In this document: positions 1-5,942 of the stretch, one piece after another
How positions within the stretch are numbered: the stretch's first letter is position 1
Layout of the letters: every line of letters begins with the position of its first letter
Source of the DNA: Kiritimatiellia bacterium
GTDB lineage: Bacteria > Verrucomicrobiota > Kiritimatiellia > SLAD01
Reading direction: 5' to 3'
Assembly: GCA_007127595.1 (NCBI GenBank)
Contig: SKZA01000011.1
Location: 1-5,942 of the forward strand
Length of the DNA: 5,942 nt
The notes under the pieces: generated by a model
Told to the model about the DNA's origin: nothing
Database searches by the model: none
What the model saw: the letters and a program-made list of their open reading frames with translations, nothing else
Translations under genes and position numbers: made by a program

Positions 1-1475
1 TGCTCCGCCCGCAGCCGAATGGCGCGCTGAAAGAAAGCAAATAGTTCGGTATCCGGACGGCGCGACGTCCGGCTATTCAATCCCGTCGGCGTGTGTTCTT
101 CGGGCTCGTATTCGATATCGTCCCACAGCATGGGTTGCCGGTTATCCGGATCATTCGCCCCCCACATGCCCACTTCCGTGCCATAATAAATCATGGGCGC
201 GCCGGGATATGTCATTTGAAAAATGACGGCCTGCTTCAAGGCTTGATACGCCGCGGGTCCGGGACGCGTGGTCACAAAGCGCCGATTCTGTTTCACGCGC
301 GAAACATGAAAGTAATCCTCCCAATGAGACATGGGTTCATCCGGATTTTCCAGCATGGAGGCGATGCGCCCGACATCATGAGAATCCAACAGGTTCTGCA
401 ATACCGGCGTCACCTCGGGCGGATATACCCTCCGCAACCGGTCCAGACGTCGCTTGAAGGCCCCCGTGCTCAAAGGCTTCTTCGCCGGGGCAAAATACTC
501 CACCGTCGGATACAGCCACATATAGTTCATGACAGCGTCGAACTGATCGCCCTGGAGGTATTCCTTCGCCAATGTAACAATCTCGGCCGACAAGTACGCC
601 TCCGAATGGATGGACTTGACCAAACGCCGCCACGCCCGCCAAAACCCTTGCGGCACACAGAACGCGACATCCAAACGCCATCCATCGATACCCTTGTTTG
701 TGTCTCCGTCGCCGGCCGGATCCATCCAGCGGCGCGTGATGTCGAAGATGTATTGTCGCACCGGGTCGACCAGAGTGGTCTTCGTGCGATTGAATTCCGG
801 GAGGGCCTTATGATTAAACCATCCTTTGTATTCGAACGATCCGTTCTTATGCCATTTGTCGATCAGATACCAATCGGCATAGCGCGACGCGCGGCCACGC
901 TGCAGGATATCCTGAAAGGCAAAGAATTCCCGGCCCGTATGGTTGAAAACGCCGTCTATGATTAGACGCATCCCGCGACGATGGACGTCCTCAATGAGTT
1001 CCAGGAAATAACGGTCCGCCTCGGTCCAGATCCACGTGGCAGGATCCTCCGTTTCATCCGCGCGCGCGAGCGCCCGTAGATCGCCCGCGCGATCCGGGCC
1101 AAAGGTTGGATCGATATGATGAAAGCTGGCGCCGTCGTACTTGTGCAGGGAACGCGCCGCAAATACCGGATTCAAATAGATGGCGGTGATGCCGAGATCC
1201 TGCAAGTAATCGAGCTTCTCGCGCACGCCGATGAGATCGCCGCCATACCGGCGCAAGTAGACGCCCCACCGCTTCACCTCGCCGTTTTCCCATGGCGCCG
1301 AACGGTACCAATCCATTCCCCATGGACATACCTGCCAACCGGTTACGGGATGATCGCTTACGTCTTCACGCCGAGGATTGCTGGCCGGCGCACCGTTGCG
1401 AAACCGCTCCGGAAATATCTGGTACCAAACAGCGTCTTTGGCCCAATCGGGTGTGTTCACATTTTCAGGCATCAT
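1..1475 (-). CDS. GH13 alpha-amylase-family glycoside hydrolase (cyclomaltodextrinase/neopullulanase-like), 3' end outside window
   Basis: An open frame runs from the ATG at 1475 to the window edge without a stop: 491 residues, C-terminus missing. It should hydrolyse alpha-glucosidic bonds in maltodextrins or related glucans. No signal peptide is seen, so it is probably cytoplasmic. Unlike typical neopullulanases it has no N-terminal CBM34-type domain; the (beta/alpha)8 barrel starts almost at once (DAVWYQIFPERF, 14-25). Conserved GH13 regions, in order, are: YLNPVF (100-105) with HKYD (111-114); region I DGVFNHTG (174-181); a LPEFN segment (225-229) where cyclomaltodextrinases have MPKLN; region II DGWRLDVA with nucleophile Asp269 and Arg267; region III with acid/base Glu298 (LSAEIV); FDAVMNY (312-318); region IV LLDSHDVGRI with His366 and Asp367; and PGAPMIYYGTEVG (424-436). 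The catalytic triad is intact. Two in-frame ATGs (1475 and 1472) are both possible starts. The first overlaps the upstream TGA as ATGA and has GGGAG 7 nt ahead. GH13 membership is firm; substrate specificity is inference. Confidence 0.96.
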   Translation of the reverse strand, partial: MMPENVNTPDWAKDAVWYQIFPERFRNGAPASNPRREDVSDHPVTGWQVCPWGMDWYRSAPWENGEVKRWGVYLRRYGGDLIGVREKLDYLQDLGITAIYLNPVFAARSLHKYDGASFHHIDPTFGPDRAGDLRALARADETEDPATWIWTEADRYFLELIEDVHRRGMRLIIDGVFNHTGREFFAFQDILQRGRASRYADWYLIDKWHKNGSFEYKGWFNHKALPEFNRTKTTLVDPVRQYIFDITRRWMDPAGDGDTNKGIDGWRLDVAFCVPQGFWRAWRRLVKSIHSEAYLSAEIVTLAKEYLQGDQFDAVMNYMWLYPTVEYFAPAKKPLSTGAFKRRLDRLRRVYPPEVTPVLQNLLDSHDVGRIASMLENPDEPMSHWEDYFHVSRVKQNRRFVTTRPGPAAYQALKQAVIFQMTYPGAPMIYYGTEVGMWGANDPDNRQPMLWDDIEYEPEEHTPTGLNSRTSRRPDTELFAFFQRAIRLRAE

Positions 1476-1897
1476 GGCCCTGCTCCCATCAATGTCTCCA
1501 ATTCATCCGGGCGCATGTTCCGTTGTCTCTGGAAGTCGAAGCCCCATACCGGCCGTCCTTCCACAATTAACCAGACCCGCTGCGAATCTTCCGACCAGCG
1601 CAAACGTTCGCCCAGATCGACGCGGAAGTCTTCGCTGATCGGTTGCGAATAGTGGGCCGTCTGCCAGAAGTATCCTTCCCGAAGTTGAACAACGAAATGG
1701 TGTTTCAGATAGACGCTGCGCATTAGCCGGGCTGAACGTTCGCTATTGGGCGCATCCAATCGTTGCACAGTCCACATAGGCGGCACAAAGATGCGCGCGG
1801 CTAGCCACAGCACGATGAGAAGCACAAGGGCGGTAAGAGCCCAGCGCGGCACCCAGATGCCTTCACCCCGCACGAAACTGCCATAATCCCGCGCCAT
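1472..1897 (-). CDS. Unrecognised single-pass membrane-anchored protein, 141 residues
   Basis: I do not recognise this protein. It has a short polar N-terminus with basic residues (Arg3, Arg10, Arg18), one strong hydrophobic segment at about 19-38, then a soluble stretch of about 100 residues. With no cleavage motif visible, it looks like a signal-anchor protein with the soluble part outside the cytoplasmic membrane. The soluble part is rich in aromatic and charged residues in alternating beta-like runs (HHFVVQL, YFWQTAHY, RVWLIVEG, PVWGFDF). It contains RLRWSEDSQRVWLIV (98-112), which resembles the W-S-x-D-x-x-x-V/I strand unit of WD40/TolB-like beta-propellers, but only one such unit is seen. 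The start is fixed by an ATG directly after the rseP stop; the next in-frame Met (41) would remove the membrane segment. It overlaps the GH13 gene by 4 nt. Reality of the gene is supported by the frame filling the space exactly between two certain genes; its function is unknown. Confidence 0.85.
   Translation of the reverse strand: MARDYGSFVRGEGIWVPRWALTALVLLIVLWLAARIFVPPMWTVQRLDAPNSERSARLMRSVYLKHHFVVQLREGYFWQTAHYSQPISEDFRVDLGERLRWSEDSQRVWLIVEGRPVWGFDFQRQRNMRPDELETLMGAGP
1483..1487 (-). promoter_or_regulatory. Ribosome binding site of the GH13 gene
   Basis: GGGAG lies inside the end of the preceding gene, 7 nt before the ATG at 1475 (10 nt before the second ATG at 1472). The spacing favours the first ATG. 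Together with the ATGA stop/start overlap it suggests translational coupling with the upstream small gene. Confidence 0.6.
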
Positions 1898-3283
1898 CTA
1901 CTCCTGATCATCCACCGGCGCCCTATCTTCATTGTCGGGGATCGATTCCACCTCCTCGACGGGCGGAGCGGAGCGATTCACCCAGCCCAAGCGCAGTACA
2001 TCCCGATACGCCAGAAAGATCATGGCAAAGATGAGCAGGAACCAGCAGGCCCCCATCACGGCGACTTTGAAGCGTGCATTGATACGGCGACGCGTAATCA
2101 TCTCCCAAAGGGAAAAGACGATATGCCCGCCGTCCAAAACGGGAATGGGCAACAGGTTCAGTATCGCCAGATTGACATTCAAGAGGCAGGTAAACCACAG
2201 CGCCATGGCGAAGCTGTTCTGCACCATGTCCCACAGACTCTTGAGAATAAAGACAGGACCGGCAAGCGCGCTGGCAGCCATTCCCGATGTCGCGGGGGTC
2301 ACGAGGGCACCCAATACACGAAAGATCAACGTGGAGAATTCGAGAATCATCTCCATGGGGCGCGGATGGATGATTTCATCGAAATCGACGGCCCATGGAT
2401 TGAAACCAATACCGATCAGCGCGCGGTCTAACTCAGGGTCGTAGGCGGGAGTTACTTCCAATTCGATGTGTTTTCCGTCCCGTTTCACGACTAACGGGAC
2501 GGTCTGATCCCGGAAGGCGTCCACCAGTTCAATCAATTGGGCTTGGCTATATAAGATAATCCCGTTGATTTCGATCAAGCGATCACCTGCTTTGACTCCG
2601 GCCTGTTCTGCGGGTGATCCCGGAAATACTTGCGAGACATCGGAATAACCGACCCATGCCACACCCGGCAACAGGCGCACGCCCACCTCGGTATCCCGCG
2701 TGGGCAATAGGATGGTGAGCATTTCGCTATCCGCAGTCTTCGCCTCGAGCACGACCTCCCGCGATAAGGTCGCCTCCACATTGATATCGTTCCAGTTCGA
2801 AACGGGTTTGCCGTTAACGCTGAGAATTCGATGACCGGGACGAAGTCCCTGTTCGTGCGCCTTACTATCTTCCGCAACAAATCCGACCACCGTATCCCGC
2901 TGATGGGGTGCGGAGGGGACACCGATCCAGTAAATCACCCAAGCGATCAGGATGGCAAATAGGACGTTCCCGACGGCCCCGGCCAGCGCAACGGGTATCT
3001 TTTTGGCGGGCGCCACGTCGGGCAATGCGCCGGATTCGGCGTCTTCCGCGCCTTCGGGATCCATTTGCGGCAGCGCCACGTAGCCGCCGAAAGGAATAAT
3101 GCCCACCTTGTAAAGAATCCCGTTCCGACGGGTGCTCCAGATGGACGGCCCGAATCCGATGGCAAAGACCTCCACCTTCATTCCAAATTTCCGAGCCACC
3201 AGAAAATGGCCCAATTCATGAACGAAGATGGTTAACCCGAAGAGGATCAACACGACCAACAATGTATAGATACCCAAAAGCAT
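1898..3283 (-). CDS. rseP: RseP-type site-2 intramembrane zinc metalloprotease with two PDZ domains
   Basis: This 461-residue protein belongs to peptidase family M50B. In the family it cleaves membrane-bound anti-sigma factors (RseA in E. coli) and remnant signal peptides inside the cytoplasmic membrane. The first membrane segment (about 3-24) carries the zinc motif HELGH (22-26), with catalytic Glu23. It is followed by FGPSIWS (44-50) and the membrane-associated hairpin IPFGGYVAL (63-71). A second membrane segment spans about 98-121. Two PDZ-like domains follow at about 131-196 and 210-278. LNLLPIPVLDGGHI (375-388) supplies the third zinc ligand, Asp384, and a last membrane segment lies at about 408-426. 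Length is close to E. coli RseP (450). The C-terminus adds a polar, acidic tail (about 438-461), and the usual AGPxxN after the hairpin reads AGAVGN. The start at 3283 has AAGGA 4 nt ahead and begins just before the first membrane segment. It lies 27 nt after cdsA. Confidence 0.96.
   Translation of the reverse strand: MLLGIYTLLVVLILFGLTIFVHELGHFLVARKFGMKVEVFAIGFGPSIWSTRRNGILYKVGIIPFGGYVALPQMDPEGAEDAESGALPDVAPAKKIPVALAGAVGNVLFAILIAWVIYWIGVPSAPHQRDTVVGFVAEDSKAHEQGLRPGHRILSVNGKPVSNWNDINVEATLSREVVLEAKTADSEMLTILLPTRDTEVGVRLLPGVAWVGYSDVSQVFPGSPAEQAGVKAGDRLIEINGIILYSQAQLIELVDAFRDQTVPLVVKRDGKHIELEVTPAYDPELDRALIGIGFNPWAVDFDEIIHPRPMEMILEFSTLIFRVLGALVTPATSGMAASALAGPVFILKSLWDMVQNSFAMALWFTCLLNVNLAILNLLPIPVLDGGHIVFSLWEMITRRRINARFKVAVMGACWFLLIFAMIFLAYRDVLRLGWVNRSAPPVEEVESIPDNEDRAPVDDQE
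1901..1905 (-). promoter_or_regulatory. Ribosome binding site of the small membrane protein gene
   Basis: AGGAG is embedded in the last two sense codons of rseP (CAG GAG TAG) and ends 3 nt before the ATG at 1897. The core is good but the spacing is short. Ribosomes ending rseP would sit directly on it, so re-initiation or coupling is likely. Confidence 0.5.
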
Positions 3284-3310
3284 GAAATCCTTTCCGTCGT
3301 CGTTCCGGGA
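3284..3310 (-). promoter_or_regulatory. cdsA-rseP spacer with rseP ribosome binding site
   Basis: This 27-nt gap is the largest non-coding stretch in the window. It holds the rseP Shine-Dalgarno sequence, with GGAA at 3295-3292 and AAGGA at 3292-3288. It is too short for an independent promoter of usual size or for a terminator hairpin, and I see neither. In many bacteria dxr occupies this position. Confidence 0.6.
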
Positions 3311-4156
3311 TCAGGGAGCGAGGCATAGAATGATGTACACGTACAGTACCGGCGCGGCAAAAAGCAGGCTATCCAACACATCCAGGACACCGCCCATCCC
3401 TTTCAACAAACCGCCCGAATCCTTGACAGCCGCCGCCCGCTTGAACATCGACTCAATCAGATCGCCGACAATGCCGGTGACCGACAATAAGATACCGAGT
3501 ACGAGCGCGTCTGCAACGTTCAAATGAAGGGGACCGATTGTTCCCCCGGTTAACCACCAGAAAAGCAGACTCGTCGCCATGCCGCCGGCCACGCCTCCGG
3601 CACAGCCTTCCCACGTTTTCGCAGGGGAAACGCGCGGGATCAGCTTGTGACGGCCGATACTGCAGCCTGTGAAGTAGGCCGCCATATCCGTAACTTTAAC
3701 GATCAGAATCATATAGAACAGCACCAGTCGCCCGTCACCTTCCGGCCATTGCAGAAGAAGTTTTGTGTAGAAATTGAAGATAAAGGCGATGTAGAGCACG
3801 CCCAACCACGTCACGGAAAGGGTGACCAATGGCTGGGCGTCGTCCTTCTCGAATAATTGCCGAAGCAAGACGGCCATGACAATGCCCGCCAGGACGAGGC
3901 CCTCCCACTGATAGACACTCACGCCACCGTAGACGAGATAGTTGCCCGCGGTCGCAAGGATCAATACCAAACCGCCGATGGCTCCCACGTGACGATAGTT
4001 GCGCAACCCCGCCTGATCCATCATGCCGTAAAATTCATACATCATCATCGCTGCAAGGACAGGAATGATGAGAAAGACCCCGAGCGCGGGCAGGAACAAC
4101 GCCCCGACGAGCAGGGCAATCATGACGGTTCCGTTGATAAGACGGTGTTTGATCAT
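3311..4156 (-). CDS. cdsA: Phosphatidate cytidylyltransferase (CDP-diglyceride synthase)
   Basis: This 281-residue integral membrane enzyme converts phosphatidic acid and CTP to CDP-diacylglycerol, the precursor of the phospholipids. The sequence is dominated by hydrophobic segments, about eight by eye. The family core is in the C-terminal half: KVTDMAAYFTG (154-164), SPAKTWEG (177-184), GDLIESMFKR (231-240), KDSGG (245-249) and GMGGVLDVLDSLL (253-265). The final block differs from the textbook signature GHGG-x-x-DR-x-D: His is Met255 and Arg is Val260, while both Asp residues and the GG remain. The length is normal for the family. The ATG at 4156 overlaps the uppS stop as ATGA, with GGTGA 6 nt ahead, so translation is probably coupled to uppS. 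The pairing with uppS is widespread in bacteria and supports the call. I am confident of the family and fairly confident that the enzyme is active. Confidence 0.95.
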   Translation of the reverse strand: MIKHRLINGTVMIALLVGALFLPALGVFLIIPVLAAMMMYEFYGMMDQAGLRNYRHVGAIGGLVLILATAGNYLVYGGVSVYQWEGLVLAGIVMAVLLRQLFEKDDAQPLVTLSVTWLGVLYIAFIFNFYTKLLLQWPEGDGRLVLFYMILIVKVTDMAAYFTGCSIGRHKLIPRVSPAKTWEGCAGGVAGGMATSLLFWWLTGGTIGPLHLNVADALVLGILLSVTGIVGDLIESMFKRAAAVKDSGGLLKGMGGVLDVLDSLLFAAPVLYVYIILCLAP

Positions 4157-4869
4157 TGGACGTCACCAAATCGACGGTGGCGCTGCTCGTACACTTCGAT
4201 GGCCTTATATAGGTCGGCTTCACGGAAGTCCGGCCAGAGAACGTCTGTTACATACAGCTCGGCATAGGACAACTGCCACAACAGAAAATTGCTCAAGCGC
4301 ATTTCCCCGCTCGTTCGGACCATGAGATCGGGGTCAGGGACATCGGGCGCATAGAGGTGCTCCGAAATCGTCTTGTCCGAGATCTTGTCCGGATTCAGCT
4401 TTCCTTCAACCGCCTTCTTTGCGATTTTCTTCGCGGCGTCTACGAGTTCTGCGCGGCCTCCGTAACTTAACGCAAGGATCAACGTTCCGCTTTTATAGTC
4501 TTTTGTCGCCTCAATTACCTTATTAAGCCGGCGTTGAATCAGCTTCGGCAAATCCTTCATACGCCCGATCACGCGCAGTCGGATGTTGTTTTCATGCAGT
4601 TCGTGCTCGTTATTTTCCAGGAAGAGGCGAAGCAGTTGCATTAGACCGCCAATTTCCTCTCGCGGCCGAATCCAGTTTTCCACGCTGAACGCGTAGAGCG
4701 TGAGATATTCGACCCCCGCCTTTTTACAGGCACGCACGACAGCTCGCACCGATTCCGCACCGGCTTCGTGCCCCTTGATCCGGGGCAAGCCCTGCTTGAC
4801 GGCCCAGCGACCGTTCCCGTCCATGATGATGGCCACATGACGGGGAATCTTTGCCTTTTCCTTACTCAT
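4153..4869 (-). CDS. uppS: Isoprenyl transferase (undecaprenyl diphosphate synthase, cis-prenyltransferase)
   Basis: This 238-residue protein extends farnesyl diphosphate with isopentenyl diphosphates in the cis configuration to make the C55 carrier lipid for peptidoglycan and other envelope polymers. It is a soluble enzyme acting at the membrane face. All hallmarks are present: HVAIIMDGNGRWA (11-23) with catalytic Asp17, GHEAGA (33-38), YAFSVENW (59-66), SYGGR (135-139), RTSGE (185-189) followed by RLSNFLLWQ, and YAELY..VLWPDF (202-215), whose Glu204 matches the metal-site Glu213 of E. coli. Length is usual. The ATG at 4869 is the first possible start, because the purA stop TAG lies in the same frame one codon upstream. 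A GAGGT at 4890-4886 is 16 nt away, which is too far to be a strong ribosome site, so initiation may depend on ribosomes finishing purA. The chain length of the product cannot be told from the sequence. Confidence 0.97.
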   Translation of the reverse strand: MSKEKAKIPRHVAIIMDGNGRWAVKQGLPRIKGHEAGAESVRAVVRACKKAGVEYLTLYAFSVENWIRPREEIGGLMQLLRLFLENNEHELHENNIRLRVIGRMKDLPKLIQRRLNKVIEATKDYKSGTLILALSYGGRAELVDAAKKIAKKAVEGKLNPDKISDKTISEHLYAPDVPDPDLMVRTSGEMRLSNFLLWQLSYAELYVTDVLWPDFREADLYKAIEVYEQRHRRFGDVQ

Positions 4870-4872
4870 GAT

Positions 4873-5942
4873 CTACGTGCGATATACCTCATCGACAATA
4901 AACGTACTGTCCCGCTGCGGCCCCACGGATACGATGCCGGCACGCACGCCCGTCAGGGTTTCCAAACGCGCCAGGTACGCGCGCGCCTGTTCCGGGAGTT
5001 CCTCGATACTGCGCGCCCCGGTGGTCTTCGTCAACCAGCCAGGCAGCTCTTCATAAACCGGTTTACAGGATTCCAATACGCGCACACCGGCCGGTACGTG
5101 GTCGTATCTGCGACCGTCGCATTCATACGCCACGCAGATGCGCAACGTCGGCTGATCATCAAGGACATCCATTTTTGTCAACGCCCAGAAATCGATCCCG
5201 TTAACCATGGCGGCATGGCGCGCCACAACCGCATCGAACCATCCGCAACGGCGAGGCCGACCGGTGGTGGCGCCGAATTCATTGCCCGCCTTGCGCAATT
5301 TCTCCCCCGCCTCGTCATGCAATTCGGTCGGAAACGGGCCTTCTCCCACACGCGTGGTGTAGGCCTTCACGACGCCGATCACCCGCTCGATGCGGTGCGG
5401 GGGTACGCCTGAACCCGTACACGCACCGCCCGCCGTCGCATTGGATGACGTGACATACGGGTAGGTTCCGAAATCAATATCCAGCATCACGCCCTGCGCA
5501 CCCTCGAAAAGAATGGATTCTCCGCGCCGATCCGCCTCGTTGAGCAGCGTGACTGTATCTGCGATATAGGGCGCCAGATCATCCGCCCATCGGCTATACT
5601 TCTCGATCACCAGCTCTTCGGCTAACGGCTCAGCGCTCAACGCCTCCAAGATGCGGTTGTTTTCATGAATCCGCCGACGCAAAAGGTCCGGGAAATCCGC
5701 GCCCAACAGGTCCCCCATACGCAATCCGACACGGGCCGCCTTATCCGCATAAGCGGGACCGATACCCCGTTTCGTGGTCCCGATCTTTTCCTTTTGCGCC
5801 GCTTGTCCCTCTCGGGATTCATCGATCAAGCGATGATACGGCATGATGAGGTGCGCCCGGTCACTGACAAACAAACGGCCTTCGGTCTTGATCCCCTGCG
5901 ATTCAACTTCGTCAATTTCCTTCTTAAGCGCCGCCGGATCAA
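4873..5942 (-). CDS. purA: Adenylosuccinate synthetase, 5' end outside window
   Basis: This enzyme joins IMP and aspartate using GTP to form adenylosuccinate, the first committed step from IMP to AMP, in the cytoplasm. The frame is open to the window edge: 355 C-terminal residues are visible of roughly 430 usual for bacteria. The missing part is the N-terminus with the GDEGKGK GTP/active-site loop. The visible part begins DPAALKKEIDEVES and continues through SDRAHLIMPYHRL, KRGIGPAYADKAARVGLR, EGAQGVMLDIDFGTYPYV, TSSNATAGG, TRVGEGPFPTEL, GRPRRCGWFD and TKMDVLD, all family blocks in the right order. It ends with a normal C-terminus at TAG (4875-4873). No frameshift is seen. The Leu (TTG) at 5874-5872 is internal and not a start, because conserved sequence continues upstream in frame. 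uppS starts 3 nt after the stop, so purA probably leads or belongs to the same transcript, a less usual partner for the envelope-lipid genes. Confidence 0.97.
   Translation of the reverse strand, partial: DPAALKKEIDEVESQGIKTEGRLFVSDRAHLIMPYHRLIDESREGQAAQKEKIGTTKRGIGPAYADKAARVGLRMGDLLGADFPDLLRRRIHENNRILEALSAEPLAEELVIEKYSRWADDLAPYIADTVTLLNEADRRGESILFEGAQGVMLDIDFGTYPYVTSSNATAGGACTGSGVPPHRIERVIGVVKAYTTRVGEGPFPTELHDEAGEKLRKAGNEFGATTGRPRRCGWFDAVVARHAAMVNGIDFWALTKMDVLDDQPTLRICVAYECDGRRYDHVPAGVRVLESCKPVYEELPGWLTKTTGARSIEELPEQARAYLARLETLTGVRAGIVSVGPQRDSTFIVDEVYRT

Noticed and set aside
211..227. Perfect inverted repeat (7-bp arms, GTCATTT/AAATGAC, 3-nt loop)
   Set aside because: It is inside the GH13 coding region, has no U-tract and weak A/T-rich arms, and encodes conserved family sequence (VIFQMTYPG). 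It is most likely chance.
93..965. A 290-residue open frame on the plus strand
   Set aside because: It lies antisense to the GH13 gene, whose minus-strand frame is intact and full of family motifs. The plus-strand product has no recognisable domain and an Arg/His/Pro-rich composition typical of a shadow frame.
1..1475. Possible frameshift in the GH13 gene, suggested by fragmented smaller frames in this region
   Set aside because: Translating 1475 down to 3 gives 491 uninterrupted residues with all conserved regions in one frame. The gene simply runs off the window edge.
1932..2444. A 170-residue plus-strand frame opposite rseP
   Set aside because: It is antisense to the PDZ and zinc-site coding region of rseP, with no recognisable domain and no context of its own.
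5637..5874. A start of purA at 5874
   Set aside because: The codon is TTG inside GRLFVSDRAH, and 22 further in-frame residues typical of PurA continue to the window edge. The gene begins outside the window.

Overview
The window is a fully packed block of six genes, all read from the minus strand (leftward in these coordinates). In transcription order they are purA (5' end outside the window), uppS, cdsA, rseP, an unrecognised 141-residue membrane-anchored protein, and a glycoside hydrolase family 13 (GH13) alpha-amylase-type enzyme whose 3' end lies beyond base 1. The only space between genes is 27 nt (cdsA to rseP) and 3 nt (purA to uppS). uppS/cdsA and the small gene/GH13 overlap by 4 nt (ATGA), and rseP and the small gene abut with no gap. 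This is the layout of one operon. I see no promoter, terminator, RNA gene, repeat array or mobile element, and the promoter must lie beyond base 5942.

The organism looks like a Gram-negative (diderm) bacterium. The reason is a site-2 protease with two PDZ domains of the RseP type inside the classic uppS-cdsA-rseP envelope cluster. G+C appears to be in the mid-50s by eye. The CdsA signature variant (Met and Val where Proteobacteria have His and Arg) and the style of the GH13 sequence remind me of the Planctomycetes-Verrucomicrobia-Chlamydiae group and neighbouring uncultured phyla. That is an impression from memory, not a placement.

Functionally, UppS makes the undecaprenyl carrier lipid and CdsA makes CDP-diacylglycerol for phospholipids. 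RseP is the intramembrane protease of envelope-stress signalling. PurA, upstream, makes adenylosuccinate for AMP synthesis. Two points of the layout are less usual. dxr (DXP reductoisomerase), which often sits between cdsA and rseP, is absent. Downstream of rseP, where bamA or proline-tRNA ligase genes are common, there is instead an unknown membrane-anchored protein translationally linked to a cytoplasmic alpha-glucan hydrolase.

I found no clear sign of a wholly new system. The best leads are the unknown small protein and its tight coupling to rseP and the GH13 gene.
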